Positions 33,249 to 41,849 of a stretch of 64,000 nt of DNA are shown here, piece by piece (positions within the stretch are counted from its first letter, which is position 1; each line of letters starts with the position of its first letter). The position numbers and the translations under genes were made by a program. Location: assembly GCA_038226305.1 (NCBI GenBank), contig JBBRQN010000009.1:43403-107402 (forward strand). The letters are read 5' to 3'. The notes below the pieces were generated by a model, which had not been told where the DNA came from, searched no databases, and saw only the letters and a program-made list of their open reading frames with translations. This DNA comes from JASLDZ01 sp038226305 (GTDB taxonomy: Bacteria > Pseudomonadota > Alphaproteobacteria > Caulobacterales > Caulobacteraceae).

Positions 33249-33798
33249 TCAAGCTTACGAGCCGCGGCTGAAGGCCGAGTACAAGGCCCGCATCCGCGAG
33301 GCCATGAAGGGCCAGTTCGGCTACACTAACGAGATGCAGGTGCCCAAGCTTGAGAAGATCGTTCTCAACATGGGCGTCGGCGAAGCGGTGGCCGACTCCA
33401 AGAAGATCAACGCGGCGGTGAAGGATCTGACGGCGATCGCCGGCCAGAAGCCCGCCACCACCCGCGCCCGCAAGTCCATCGCCCAGTTCAAGCTGCGCGA
33501 AGGCATGGTGGTCGGCGCGAAGGTCACCCTTCGCAAGGACCGCATGTATGAGTTCCTGGACCGACTGATCACCATCGCCCTGCCGCGGGTGAAGGACTTC
33601 CGGGGCTTGAACGGAAAGTCGTTCGACGGTCGTGGCAACTACGCCATGGGTCTGAAGGAGCACATCGTGTTCCCGGAGATCAACTACGACGAGATCGATC
33701 AGATGTGGGGCATGGACATCGTCGTGTGTACGACTGCGAAGTCGGACGCCGAGGCGAAGGCCCTGCTCAAAGAATTCCAGTTCCCGTTCGTGAACTGA
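33241..33798 (+). CDS. rplE: 50S ribosomal protein L5
   Basis: L5 holds 5S rRNA in the central protuberance. Segments [20 protein letters not shown] and [21 protein letters not shown] are conserved, and the C-terminus has [20 protein letters not shown]. The protein has 185 residues. The start overlaps the rplX end by eight bases. Confidence 0.97.
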   Translation: MADQAYEPRLKAEYKARIREAMKGQFGYTNEMQVPKLEKIVLNMGVGEAVADSKKINAAVKDLTAIAGQKPATTRARKSIAQFKLREGMVVGAKVTLRKDRMYEFLDRLITIALPRVKDFRGLNGKSFDGRGNYAMGLKEHIVFPEINYDEIDQMWGMDIVVCTTAKSDAEAKALLKEFQFPFVN

Positions 33799-33816
33799 CG
33801 GGAAGGAACAGGAACC

Positions 33817-34122
33817 ATGGCCAAGAAGTCAGCGGTGAACCGCAACATTATGGTGGGGAAGCTGATCAAGCAGCACCTCGCCAAGCGCGACAGCCTGAAG
33901 GCGATCGCCAACGACGAGTCCCTGCCGCTGGAGGAGCGCTTCGATGCGCGCCTGAAGCTGGCTGAGATGCCCCGCAACTCGTCGCCGGTGCGCTATCGCA
34001 ACCGCTGCGACGTGACGGGCCGTCCGCGCGCGTTCTACCGCAAGCTCAAGATGAGCCGGATCGCCCTTCGCGAGCTCGGCTCGCAGGGTCAGATCCCCGG
34101 CCTCGTCAAGTCGAGCTGGTAA
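33817..34122 (+). CDS. rpsN: 30S ribosomal protein S14
   Basis: This is the 101-residue zinc-free form of S14 usual in Proteobacteria. The C-terminal [20 protein letters not shown] region keeps a single cysteine and lacks the CxxC pairs of the zinc-binding form. It follows rplE by 18 bases in the spc operon. Confidence 0.96.
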   Translation: MAKKSAVNRNIMVGKLIKQHLAKRDSLKAIANDESLPLEERFDARLKLAEMPRNSSPVRYRNRCDVTGRPRAFYRKLKMSRIALRELGSQGQIPGLVKSSW

Positions 34123-34137
34123 GGGAGGGCAAGGACA

Positions 34138-34536
34138 ATGTCGTTCAACGATCCCCTCAGCGATATGATCGCCCGCATCCGCAACGCGGCCATGCGCAAG
34201 CGCTCGACCGTGAAGACGCCCGCCTCGACGCTCCGCCGTCGCGTGCTCGACGTGCTTCAGGACGAGGGCTACATCCGTGGCTACACCCTGGTTGAGCGCG
34301 AAGGCGCTCATCCGGAGCTCGAGATCGAGCTGAAGTACTTCGATGGCGAACCCGTCATCGCCGAGATCAGCCGCATCTCCACGCCGGGTCGCCGGGTCTA
34401 TTCGTCGATCGGCGATCTCAAGCCGATCAAGAACGGCCTGGGCATCGCGATCCTCTCCACTTCCAAAGGCGTGATGAGCGACGCCGCGGCCCGCGCCGAA
34501 AACGTGGGCGGCGAAGTCCTCTGCCGCGTCTACTGA
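34138..34536 (+). CDS. rpsH: 30S ribosomal protein S8
   Basis: S8 binds helix 21 of 16S rRNA and, in E. coli, represses the spc operon. The start [20 protein letters not shown] and the C-terminal [20 protein letters not shown] are diagnostic. The length of 132 residues is normal. Confidence 0.97.
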   Translation: MSFNDPLSDMIARIRNAAMRKRSTVKTPASTLRRRVLDVLQDEGYIRGYTLVEREGAHPELEIELKYFDGEPVIAEISRISTPGRRVYSSIGDLKPIKNGLGIAILSTSKGVMSDAAARAENVGGEVLCRVY

Positions 34537-34552
34537 GGACAGAAGACAAGCC

Positions 34553-35086
34553 ATGTCCCGTATCGGAAAGAAAGCGATCGCCGTGCCTTCGGGCGTGACG
34601 ATCACCCACTCAGGTCAGTCTGTGACGGTGAAGGGGCCCAAGGGCCAACTCGACCACGTCCTGCCCGAAGAGATCGAGTTCGCGAACGAGAACGGCCAGC
34701 TCACCCTGGCCATTCGCGCCGACGACCAACGCTCGCGCGCCATGTGGGGCCTTAGCCGCACGCTGGTGAGCAACATGGTCGATGGCGTCACCAAGGGCTT
34801 CGAGGAAACCCTCGAGCTCGTGGGCGTGGGCTATCGCGCGGCGATGAAGGGCCAGGCGCTCTCCATGTCGCTCGGCTTCAGCCACGAGGTGGACGTGCCG
34901 CCGCCGGCTGGCATCACCTTCGCGGTTCCCAAGCAGACCGAGATCAAGATCTCCGGCATCGACAAGCAGGCGGTCGGCGAAATCGCCGCCAAGATCCGCC
35001 GGCTGCGCCCCCCCGAGCCCTACAAGGGCAAGGGCGTCCGCTATGCGGGCGAGAAGGTGCGGCGCAAGGAAGGCAAGAAGAAGTAA
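34553..35086 (+). CDS. rplF: 50S ribosomal protein L6
   Basis: L6 lies near the sarcin-ricin loop and contacts the translational GTPases. The sequence [17 protein letters not shown] and the C-terminal [20 protein letters not shown] are canonical. The length of 177 residues is standard. One base separates its stop from the rplR start. Confidence 0.97.
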   Translation: MSRIGKKAIAVPSGVTITHSGQSVTVKGPKGQLDHVLPEEIEFANENGQLTLAIRADDQRSRAMWGLSRTLVSNMVDGVTKGFEETLELVGVGYRAAMKGQALSMSLGFSHEVDVPPPAGITFAVPKQTEIKISGIDKQAVGEIAAKIRRLRPPEPYKGKGVRYAGEKVRRKEGKKK

Positions 35087-35087
35087 G

Positions 35088-35450
35088 ATGGCCCTCACGC
35101 CTCGCCAAACCCACGCCCGCCGCGCCATGCGCAACCGCACCCGCTTGAAAGAAGTGGGTTCGGGCCGCGCTCGCCTTTCGGTGCACCGCTCCTCCAAGCA
35201 CATCTACGCCCAGGTCATCGACGATGCCGCGGGCGTGACCATCGCCCACGCCTCTTCGCTGGAAAGCGGCGAGGGCGCGCCTGAGAAGGGTGCCAACAAG
35301 GCGGCCGCCGAGGCTGTCGGCAAGTTGATCGCCGCCCGCGCTAAGGAAAAGGGCGTCACCGACGTCGTGTTCGATCGCGGCGGTTTTGTATTCCACGGAC
35401 GGGTGAAAGCCCTGGCCGACGCCGCGCGCGAAGCCGGCCTGAACTTCTGA
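35088..35450 (+). CDS. rplR: 50S ribosomal protein L18
   Basis: L18 packages 5S rRNA together with L5. Segments [20 protein letters not shown] and [20 protein letters not shown] are conserved. The protein has 120 residues, starting at ATG 35088 directly after the rplF stop. The frame is open a little upstream inside rplF without homology. Confidence 0.96.
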   Translation: MALTPRQTHARRAMRNRTRLKEVGSGRARLSVHRSSKHIYAQVIDDAAGVTIAHASSLESGEGAPEKGANKAAAEAVGKLIAARAKEKGVTDVVFDRGGFVFHGRVKALADAAREAGLNF

Positions 35451-35461
35451 GGATCTGAGAT

Positions 35462-36049
35462 ATGGCTCGACCCAATGAAGGCGGCGGAAACCGCGACCGG
35501 CGTCCTCGTGACCGCGATGAAGCCGAGAGCGACATCGTCGAGAAGCTGGTGCACATCAACCGCGTCGCCGCGACCGTTAAGGGTGGCCGCCGCTTCAGCT
35601 TCGCCGCCCTGATGGTGGTGGGCGACGGCAAGGGCCGCGTCGGCTTCGGCCACGGCAAGGCTCGCGAAGTGCCGGAAGCCATCCGCAAGGCGACCGAAGA
35701 AGCCAAGAAGACGATGATCCGCGTTCCCCTGCGCGAGAGCCGCACGCTGCACCACGATGGCTCCGGCCGTCATGGGGCGGGCAAGGTGACGCTGCGTTCG
35801 GCGCCCCCTGGCACCGGCGTGATCGCCGGCGGCCCGATGCGCGCCGTTCTGGAAACGCTCGGCGTGCACGACGTGGTCGCCAAGTCGATCGGCTCAAGCA
35901 ACCCCTACAACATGATCCGCGCCACGTTCGACGCGCTTAAGGCCCAGAGCTCGCCTCGCCAGATCGCCTCCAAGCGGGGCAAGAAGGTCAGCGACATCCT
36001 GGGGCGGCGCACCGACGGCGCGGGCGATCCCGCAGCGCTCGAAGGCTGA
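35462..36049 (+). CDS. rpsE: 30S ribosomal protein S5
   Basis: S5 is at the mRNA entry site; spectinomycin resistance maps here in other bacteria. The double-stranded RNA-binding domain shows [20 protein letters not shown], followed by [20 protein letters not shown]. The C-terminal domain contains [20 protein letters not shown]. The protein has 195 residues with an extended polar N-terminus. Confidence 0.97.
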   Translation: MARPNEGGGNRDRRPRDRDEAESDIVEKLVHINRVAATVKGGRRFSFAALMVVGDGKGRVGFGHGKAREVPEAIRKATEEAKKTMIRVPLRESRTLHHDGSGRHGAGKVTLRSAPPGTGVIAGGPMRAVLETLGVHDVVAKSIGSSNPYNMIRATFDALKAQSSPRQIASKRGKKVSDILGRRTDGAGDPAALEG

Positions 36050-36054
36050 TCCCA

Positions 36055-36240
36055 ATGGCTTCCATCACCATCCGCCAGACGGCCAGCCCCCTTCGCCGTC
36101 CCGCTCACCAGCGCGCGACGCTGAAGGGCCTCGGCCTGAACAAGATCGGTCGCGAAGCGACGCTGGAGGACACTCCGGCCAACCGCGGCGCCATCGCCAA
36201 GGTCGCCCACATGGTGACCGTGCTCGAAGACAAGGCCTAA
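36055..36240 (+). CDS. rpmD: 50S ribosomal protein L30
   Basis: L30 is a small 50S protein absent from some bacteria. The 61 residues contain [20 protein letters not shown] and [12 protein letters not shown], both typical. It lies five bases after rpsE; an 84-base gap leads to rplO. Confidence 0.95.
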   Translation: MASITIRQTASPLRRPAHQRATLKGLGLNKIGREATLEDTPANRGAIAKVAHMVTVLEDKA

Positions 36241-36324
36241 GCGTCCACCCGACGCTTTTGCACTGACCACAATTCCTGCCGAGTCTCGCACCTGCGGGGC
36301 GCAACCTCCCAAGGAGAAGGCTCC

Positions 36325-36813
36325 ATGAAGCTCAACGAACTCCAGCCGATGCCCGGCTCGAACAAGGCCCGCATGCGGGTCGGCCGCGGCGAAGGCTCCG
36401 GCAAAGGCAAGACAGGCGGTCGCGGCGTGAAGGGTCAGACCTCGCGCACCGGCCACGGGATCAACGGCTTTGAAGGCGGCCAGATGCCGCTGCACATGCG
36501 CATGCCCAAGCGCGGCTTCAACGTGCCGAACGCGCCCAAGCTTGCCGAAGTGAACCTGTGGCGTCTGGCCCAGGCCATCGAAGCCAAGAAGCTCGACCCC
36601 AAGGGCGCCATCGACGCCGCGGTGCTGATCGCCGCCGGCGTTATCCGTCGCGAGAAGGACGGTGTTCGCCTTCTGGGTCACGGCGAGATCGGCGTGGCGC
36701 TGAACCTCACTGTTCATTCGGCCAGCGCCGGTGCCAAGGCCGCCATCGAGGCTGCCGGCGGCTCCGTCACCACCACCCGCAAGGAAGCCCCGGCCGAGAC
36801 AGCCGAGGCCTGA
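36325..36813 (+). CDS. rplO: 50S ribosomal protein L15
   Basis: L15 is a late-assembling 50S protein. The glycine-rich RMRVGRGEGSGKGKTGGRGV and the KRGFNVPNAPKLAEVNLWRL segment are family hallmarks. The protein has 162 residues with an Ala/Glu-rich C-terminus. A hairpin and a gap of 129 bases separate it from secY, longer than the gaps earlier in the operon. Confidence 0.97.
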   Translation: MKLNELQPMPGSNKARMRVGRGEGSGKGKTGGRGVKGQTSRTGHGINGFEGGQMPLHMRMPKRGFNVPNAPKLAEVNLWRLAQAIEAKKLDPKGAIDAAVLIAAGVIRREKDGVRLLGHGEIGVALNLTVHSASAGAKAAIEAAGGSVTTTRKEAPAETAEA

Positions 36814-36851
36814 CGACGTCCCGGGCGGCCCGGTGGGGTCGTCCGACTTTT
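36812..36851 (+). terminator. Hairpin between rplO and secY
   Basis: Outer arms GACGAC/GTCGTC enclose a GC-rich inner stem (CCCGGG...), and TTTT follows. It starts at the rplO stop. A second stem GAAGAC/GTCTTC lies just after it. Partial termination before secY would reduce secY relative to the ribosomal genes. Confidence 0.45.
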
Positions 36852-36942
36852 CCGAAGACCCGGCGCCTGCGTCTTCCGCGGCACGTGACACTCGCGCCGA
36901 CGCCCCCTATGTCTGCCGTCCCGTTTTCGAGTTGAGACACCG

Positions 36943-37722
36943 ATGGCTTCCGCAGCCGAACAGCTCGCCGCAAATCTGAACGTCGGAGCCTTCGCGAAAG
37001 CGACGGATCTGCACAAGCGCCTGTGGTTCACCCTGGGTGCTCTGATCATGTATCGGCTGGGCACCTACATCCCCATCCCCGGCATCGATCCGGCCCAGTT
37101 CGCCCACGCCTTCCAGGGCCAGGCGAAGGGCATCCTCGGCATGTTCAACATGTTCTCCGGCGGTGCCGTGCAGCGCATGGCGATCTTCTCGCTGAACGTG
37201 ATGCCCTACATCTCGGCGTCGATCATTGTGCAGCTGATGGGCACGATCTATCCGCCCTGGGAGAAGCTGCGGAAGGAAGGCGGCGACGCCGGCCGCAAGA
37301 CGCTGAACCAGTACACCCGCTACCTCACCGTGCTTCTGGCGCTTGTGCAGGCCTTCGGCATCGCCATGGGCCTCCAGCAGAGCCCGGGGTTGGTGTCGAC
37401 TCCGGGCCTGTTCTTCGTGGCCTCCACCGTCGCGACGCTGACGGGCGGCACCCTGTTCCTCATGTGGATCGGTGAGCAGATCACCAGCCGCGGCGTGGGC
37501 AACGGCGTGAGCCTGATCATCTTCGCCGGCATCGTCGCCGTGCTGCCGCGCTCGATCTGGCAGATGCTGCAGCTGACCCGGACCGGCAGCCTGAGCCCCT
37601 TCGCCCTCCTGGCCATCACGGCCATCGCAGGGGGCGTGGTGCTGGCCATCGTGTTCTTCGAGCGCGCCCAGCGTCGTCTCCTCGTGCAGTATCCCAAGCG
37701 CCAGCAGGGCAACCGCATGTAA
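36943..37722 (+). CDS. secY: SecY N-terminal part (TM1-TM6), ended by an in-frame TAA
   Basis: SecY is the essential channel of the Sec translocon. This frame encodes TM1 (residues about 24-44), the plug and TM2 (GGAVQRMAIFSLNVMPYISAS), through TM6 (ALLAITAIAGGVVLAIVFFE). It then enters the conserved cytoplasmic loop VQYPKRQQGNRM, which contacts the ribosome and SecA. A TAA at codon 260 ends the frame exactly where homologues carry Tyr (E. coli RRVY). The frame continues without any gap into the remaining half of SecY, so one base change (TAC or TAT to TAA) explains it. A gene ending here would be non-functional alone. It could be a sequencing error, a null lesion, read-through, or half of a split protein. 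Confidence 0.9.
   Translation: MASAAEQLAANLNVGAFAKATDLHKRLWFTLGALIMYRLGTYIPIPGIDPAQFAHAFQGQAKGILGMFNMFSGGAVQRMAIFSLNVMPYISASIIVQLMGTIYPPWEKLRKEGGDAGRKTLNQYTRYLTVLLALVQAFGIAMGLQQSPGLVSTPGLFFVASTVATLTGGTLFLMWIGEQITSRGVGNGVSLIIFAGIVAVLPRSIWQMLQLTRTGSLSPFALLAITAIAGGVVLAIVFFERAQRRLLVQYPKRQQGNRM
37720..37722 (+). other. secY: In-frame TAA stop within secY
   Basis: The codons around it read AAC CGC ATG TAA GGC GGC GAG, so the stop replaces the tyrosine expected after NRM. The next base is G, and no frameshift is involved. Confidence 0.95.
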
Positions 37723-37740
37723 GGCGGCGAGAGCTCGTTC

Positions 37741-38325
37741 ATGCCGCTGAAGATCAACACCGCGGGCGTGATCCCGCCGATTTTCGCCAGCTCGCTCCTG
37801 CTGCTGCCCGCCACGGTGATGGGCTTCCTAGCCAGCGCCACCCTGCCCGGCTGGGCCCAGTGGATCCCGACGGTGGTCGGCCAGCTTCAGCACGGCAAGC
37901 CGCTGTTCATCGTCGTCTATGCGGCGCTGATCATCTTCTTCTGCTTCTTCTACACCTCCATCGTGTTCAATCCCGAGGAGACGGCGGAGAACCTGCGCAA
38001 GTATGGCGGCTTCCTGCCCGGCATTCGGCCCGGCAAGCGCACGGCCGAATATATCGACCACGTGCTGACACGCCTGACGGTGATCGGGGCCGCCTACATC
38101 ACCGTGATCTGCGTGCTTCCCGAGGCGCTGATCGGGGCTTTCGGCTCGCAGCAGTTCTATCTCGGCGGCACCTCGATCCTGATCGTGGTGACGGTGACGA
38201 TGGATACGGTGGCGCAGATCCAGTCGCACCTCCTGGCGCACCAGTACGAAGGGCTCATCAAGAAGTCGAAGCTGCGTGGCGGCGGGGGCAGGGCGGGCAC
38301 GCCGGCCCTCCGCGGCGCCCGCTGA
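37741..38325 (+). CDS. secY: SecY C-terminal part (TM7-TM10), downstream of the in-frame stop
   Basis: This section continues the SecY frame and holds TM7 (INTAGVIPPIFASSLLLLPA), TM8 (LFIVVYAALIIFFCFFYTS), TM9 (VIGAAYITVICVLPEALIG) and TM10 (STSILIV-like, STILIVVTVTMDT region). It also holds the conserved loop YGGFLPGIRPGKRTAEYIDH and the usual Gly/Ala-rich C-terminus. If translated separately it would start at ATG 37741, 18 bases after the TAA, with a weak GAGAG seven bases before it, giving 194 residues. Conservation looks complete, with no other lesion. That argues either for very recent inactivation or sequencing error, or for continued use. Confidence 0.85.
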   Translation: MPLKINTAGVIPPIFASSLLLLPATVMGFLASATLPGWAQWIPTVVGQLQHGKPLFIVVYAALIIFFCFFYTSIVFNPEETAENLRKYGGFLPGIRPGKRTAEYIDHVLTRLTVIGAAYITVICVLPEALIGAFGSQQFYLGGTSILIVVTVTMDTVAQIQSHLLAHQYEGLIKKSKLRGGGGRAGTPALRGAR

Positions 38326-38332
38326 AGGCCCC

Positions 38333-38926
38333 ATGACGGGCGAGGGGAGCTCCGGCTTGAATCTGATCCTGTTCGGCCCGCCGGGAGCGGGCAAGGGCAC
38401 CCAGGCCCAGCGCCTGGTCGCCGAGCGTCAAATGGTGCAGCTCTCCACAGGAGACATGCTGCGCGCCGCCATCGCCTCCGACAGCCCGCTGGGCAAGCGC
38501 GTGAAGGCCTGCGTGGACAGTGGTGAGCTGGTCTCCGACGAGATCGTCATCGCCCTCATCGAGGAGCGGCTGGACGATGCGGAGCGCCGGGGCGGCGCGA
38601 TCTTCGACGGCTTCCCGCGCACCGTCGCCCAGGCCCACGCGCTGGACACCATGCTGGCCGGTCGCGGCAAGCAGGTCGATGCCGTGATCCGCCTGGCGGT
38701 GGACGAGGAGGCGCTGGTGAGTCGCATCACCAAGCGCTTCGAGGAGCAGGGCCGCCTGGACGACAACCCCGAGGTTTTCGCCACCCGCCTGCACGCCTAC
38801 GGCGAGCAGACCAAGCCGTTGATCCCGCACTACCGCGAGCAGGGCAAGCTTACCGAAGTGGATGGCATGGCCCCCATCACGGTCGTCGCATCGGCTATAG
38901 ACAAGGTGCTCGACACGCCTATCTAG
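38333..38926 (+). CDS. adk: Adenylate kinase
   Basis: Adenylate kinase interconverts ATP plus AMP and two ADP. The P-loop GPPGAGKGTQ, the AMP-site STGDMLRAAI and FDGFPRTVAQAHALD, and the short LID form (no zinc cysteines) near RITKRFEEQGRLDDNP are visible. ATG 38333 gives 197 residues. A TTG at 38357 is preceded by GAGGGGAG at good spacing and gives MNLILFGPP, the common family start, so the true protein may have 189 residues. It follows secY by seven bases, as in many bacteria. Confidence 0.95.
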   Translation: MTGEGSSGLNLILFGPPGAGKGTQAQRLVAERQMVQLSTGDMLRAAIASDSPLGKRVKACVDSGELVSDEIVIALIEERLDDAERRGGAIFDGFPRTVAQAHALDTMLAGRGKQVDAVIRLAVDEEALVSRITKRFEEQGRLDDNPEVFATRLHAYGEQTKPLIPHYREQGKLTEVDGMAPITVVASAIDKVLDTPI

Positions 38927-38988
38927 AGATCAGTCCCGGCCGACTCAGGCCCTGCGATCATCCGCCGCAGGAACATCGGCCCGCGCCA

Positions 38989-39016
38989 TTGACGGCGCGG
39001 CGAACATCCCTATAAG
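38989..39016 (+). promoter_or_regulatory. Promoter of rpsM-rpsK-rpoA (alpha operon)
   Basis: TTGACG (38989-38994) and TATAAG (39011-39016) are 16 bases apart in the 205-base gap between adk and rpsM. They give a leader of about 110 bases. Confidence 0.75.
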
Positions 39017-39131
39017 CGTCCCTTCCCGCGACAAGGGCGCGACCCCACCAGCCGCCGGCTTCCGCGCATAGTTTGCGAGGATCCGGGGCCTTCCCGCGTC
39101 CTTACAGGGCGTCGATAGGAGAGAAGTTACT

Positions 39132-39500
39132 TTGGCCCGCATCGCAGGCGTGAACATCCCCACCAACAAGCGCGTCGAGATCGCGCTGCAGTACATCCAC
39201 GGCGTCGGCCCGCGCACCGCCAAGGAGATCATGCAGAAGGTCGGCATCGAAGACGCCCGCCGCGTCAACCAGCTCACCGACGCCGAGGTTCTGCAGATCC
39301 GCGAGTCGATCGACCGCGACTACACGGTGGAAGGCGACCTGCGTCGCGAGAACACCATGAACATCAAGCGGCTGATGGACCTCGCGTCCTACCGCGGCCT
39401 GCGTCACCGAAAGGGCCTTCCGGTCCGCGGCCAGCGCACCCACACCAACGCCCGCACCCGCAAGGGCCCGGCCAAGCCCATCGCCGGCAAGAAGAAGTAG
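39132..39500 (+). CDS. rpsM: 30S ribosomal protein S13
   Basis: S13 forms head-to-50S bridges and touches the P-site tRNA. The start [20 protein letters not shown] is canonical, and the start codon is TTG, with AGGAGA ten bases before it. The C-terminus [20 protein letters not shown] is typical. The length of 122 residues is normal. rpmJ (L36), which lies before rpsM in some bacteria, is not here. Confidence 0.97.
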   Translation: MARIAGVNIPTNKRVEIALQYIHGVGPRTAKEIMQKVGIEDARRVNQLTDAEVLQIRESIDRDYTVEGDLRRENTMNIKRLMDLASYRGLRHRKGLPVRGQRTHTNARTRKGPAKPIAGKKK

Positions 39501-39510
39501 AGATCACCTC

Positions 39511-39900
39511 ATGGCCAAGCCGGCGGAACGCATCAAGAAGCGCGAGCGCAAGAACATCACCTCGGGCGTCGCCCACGTGGTGGCCTCGTTCAACAACACC
39601 ATGATCACCATCACCGACGCCCAGGGGAACACCATCTCCTGGTCGAGCTCGGGCGTGATGGGCTTCAAGGGTTCGCGCAAGTCCACGCCCTACGCGGCGC
39701 AGGTCGCTGCCGAAGACGCTGGCCGCAAGGCGATGGAACACGGCGTGAAGACGCTGGAAGTGAACGTCTCCGGCCCCGGTTCGGGCCGCGAGTCGGCGCT
39801 CCGTGCCCTGCAGGCCACGGGCTTCACCGTCACCACCATCCGCGATGTCACTCCGATCCCGCACAACGGCTGCCGCCCGCCCAAGCGCCGCCGCGTCTAA
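39511..39900 (+). CDS. rpsK: 30S ribosomal protein S11
   Basis: S11 lines the mRNA exit on the platform. The conserved [20 protein letters not shown], the [19 protein letters not shown] region and the C-terminal [14 protein letters not shown] are all present. The protein has 129 residues. It lies 10 bases after rpsM and 109 before rpoA. Confidence 0.97.
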   Translation: MAKPAERIKKRERKNITSGVAHVVASFNNTMITITDAQGNTISWSSSGVMGFKGSRKSTPYAAQVAAEDAGRKAMEHGVKTLEVNVSGPGSGRESALRALQATGFTVTTIRDVTPIPHNGCRPPKRRRV

Positions 39901-40009
39901 AGCTTCGTCCGGCACCGGGGCGTTCTTTCCGGCTGCCGACCCCCATTTGATGCGTCAGAGGCGCCAGCCGGCTACGGCGGCGCCTCGAACTCCGTCTGAA
40001 AGAGCCCCC

Positions 40010-41026
40010 GTGATCGAAAGAAACTGGCAAGAGCTGATCCGCCCCGAAAAGCCGCAGATCGAAATGGGCTCCGACGGCCAGCGCAAGGCCCGCATGATCG
40101 CCGAGCCCCTCGAGCGCGGCTTTGGCGTGACGCTCGGCAACGCGCTGCGTCGCGTGCTGCTGTCGTCGCTCCAAGGTGCCGCCGTCACGGCCGTGCAGAT
40201 CGACGGCGTCGTGCACGAGTTCTCCTCGATGGAGGGCGTGCGCGAAGACGTCGTTGACGTGGTTCTCAACATCAAGGCGCTGGCGCTGCGCATGCATGCC
40301 GAAGGCCCCAAGCGCATGACACTGCGCGCCACTGGCCCCGGCCCCGTGACGGCCGGCCAGATCGACGCGCCCACCGACATCGAGATCCTCAACAAGGATC
40401 ACGTGATCTGCACCCTGGACGAGGGCGCGACCATCCGCATGGAGTTCACCGTCCAGACCGGCAAGGGCTACGTCTCGGCCGACCACAACCGCCCCGAAGA
40501 CGCGCCCATCGGCCTGATCGTGGTGGATGCGCTGTATTCACCGGTGAAGAAGGTCGCCTATCGCGTCGAGCCCACCCGCCAGGGCCAGTCGCTCGACTAC
40601 GACAAGCTCGTGCTGGAAGTGGAAACCAACGGCGCCGTCTCGCCGGTGGACGCGGTGGCCTACGCCGCCCGCATCCTGCAGGACCAGCTGCGCATCTTCA
40701 TCACCTTCGAAGAGCCGCGTCAGAAGCTGGCCGACGAAGCCAAGCCGGAGCTGCCCTTCAACCCGGCGCTCCTCAAGAAGGTCGACGAGCTGGAACTCAG
40801 CGTGCGCTCGGCCAACTGCCTGAAGAACGACAACATCGTCTACATCGGCGACCTGATCCAGAAGACCGAAGGCGAGATGCTCCGCACCCCGAACTTCGGC
40901 CGCAAGTCCCTGAACGAGATCAAGGAAGTGCTCACGGGCATGGGCCTGCACCTCGGCATGGACGTGCCGAACTGGCCGCCCGAGAACATCGACGACCTCG
41001 CCAAGAAGTTCGAAGACCAGATCTGA
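40010..41026 (+). CDS. rpoA: DNA-directed RNA polymerase subunit alpha
   Basis: The alpha subunit dimerises to seed RNA polymerase assembly, and its C-terminal domain binds UP elements and activators. The N-terminal domain shows [20 protein letters not shown] and the C-terminal domain has [20 protein letters not shown] and [21 protein letters not shown] 40010 gives the usual start [15 protein letters not shown] and 338 residues; a longer open frame upstream overlaps rpsK and is not homologous. Two hairpins follow in the gap before rplQ. Confidence 0.97.
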   Translation: MIERNWQELIRPEKPQIEMGSDGQRKARMIAEPLERGFGVTLGNALRRVLLSSLQGAAVTAVQIDGVVHEFSSMEGVREDVVDVVLNIKALALRMHAEGPKRMTLRATGPGPVTAGQIDAPTDIEILNKDHVICTLDEGATIRMEFTVQTGKGYVSADHNRPEDAPIGLIVVDALYSPVKKVAYRVEPTRQGQSLDYDKLVLEVETNGAVSPVDAVAYAARILQDQLRIFITFEEPRQKLADEAKPELPFNPALLKKVDELELSVRSANCLKNDNIVYIGDLIQKTEGEMLRTPNFGRKSLNEIKEVLTGMGLHLGMDVPNWPPENIDDLAKKFEDQI

Positions 41027-41048
41027 CCGCAGCCGCGGTCGGGGTTTT
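41025..41048 (+). terminator. Hairpin at the rpoA stop, followed by GGGGTTTT
   Basis: A perfect 6-bp stem GACCGC/GCGGTC with a four-base loop overlaps the rpoA stop codon, and TTTT follows four bases later. It may cause partial termination before rplQ. Confidence 0.4.
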
Positions 41049-41086
41049 CAACCCGCGCTCCATCCGGATCGGCCTCGGCTGATCCT

Positions 41087-41121
41087 GGGCCCTGTGAAGC
41101 CGCACCAGCGGCTGAGGGCCC
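41087..41121 (+). promoter_or_regulatory. Long two-part stem-loop between rpoA and rplQ
   Basis: Outer arms GGGCCCT/AGGGCCC and inner arms AGCCGC/GCGGCT stack with a four-base bulge, a one-base bulge and an ACCA loop. No U-run follows. It could be an RNA processing site or a protein-binding element. Confidence 0.5.
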
Positions 41122-41219
41122 CGGCGCTTCGTGTTGCACTCGTCTGCGGATGCGGACGGGTTTGGATCAGCCGGTGCCGATGAGCGCCACAGCGGGCGAA
41201 GAGCCCCGGAGATAGTCAG

Positions 41220-41636
41220 ATGCGTCACGGATACGCCCGCCGGAAGCTCGGCCGCACCTCGGCCCACCGCACCGCCATGTTCGCCAACATGAGCGCCTCG
41301 CTCATCAAGCACGAGCAGATCGTCACGACCCTGCCCAAGGCCAAGGAGCTGCGGCCCTTCGTCGAAAAGCTGGTCACGCTCGGCAAGCGCGGCGATCTGC
41401 ACGCCCGCCGTCAGGCCATCAGCGCGGTTCGCGACGTGGAGCAGGTCGGCAAGCTCTTTGCCGTTCTCGGCCCCCGCTACGCCGAGCGTCAGGGCGGCTA
41501 TATCCGCGTCCTCAAGGCCGGCTTCCGCCACGGCGACAATGCCCCCATGGCCGTGATCGAGTTTGTGGATCGCGACGTGAACGAAAAGGGCAAGGACTCC
41601 GGCCCCGTTCAGGAACGCTACGCCGACGAGGACTAG
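41220..41636 (+). CDS. rplQ: 50S ribosomal protein L17
   Basis: L17 lies near the tunnel exit and ends the alpha operon. The start [20 protein letters not shown] and the segment [20 protein letters not shown] are canonical. The protein has 138 residues with an acidic C-terminal tail typical of alphaproteobacteria. The leader of 193 bases after rpoA is unusually long and structured for an internal operon gap. Confidence 0.97.
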   Translation: MRHGYARRKLGRTSAHRTAMFANMSASLIKHEQIVTTLPKAKELRPFVEKLVTLGKRGDLHARRQAISAVRDVEQVGKLFAVLGPRYAERQGGYIRVLKAGFRHGDNAPMAVIEFVDRDVNEKGKDSGPVQERYADED

Positions 41637-41646
41637 CTTCGCCTAG

Positions 41647-41669
41647 GCGCCCGGCTCGACGCCGGGCGC
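41647..41669 (+). terminator. Hairpin after rplQ
   Basis: A perfect 9-bp stem GCGCCCGGC/GCCGGGCGC with a five-base loop starts 10 bases after the rplQ stop. It lacks a U-run, so termination may be inefficient or Rho-assisted. Confidence 0.5.
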
Positions 41670-41713
41670 GCAGAAGGCTAAGCTGACGTTAAGACCTAAG
41701 GGAGACGATCTCC

Positions 41714-41749
41714 ATGATTGAGCGAACCCGCAGCCGCAAGGCTCGCTAG
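41714..41749 (+). other. Possible 11-codon leader peptide
   Basis: ATG 41714 follows a GGGAG motif and opens a frame MIERTRSRKAR ended by TAG. It lies 100 bases before the MFS start. It could be a regulatory leader peptide of the kind found before efflux genes, or chance. Confidence 0.2.
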
Positions 41750-41849
41750 CCCCTCCGACCTTCGCGACATGCGCAAGGGGAGGGCTCGTTCTGCCATCTC
41801 CCTTTCGCCCAGTCCCTCCCACCGTGTGGGGCTCGCACAGGTCATCTCC

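Noticed and set aside
36943..38325. Stop-codon reassignment (TAA as sense) to explain secY
   Set aside because: Many other genes here end at TAA in the expected place (rpsJ, rplW, rplN, rpsK, rpmD), so TAA is a normal stop.
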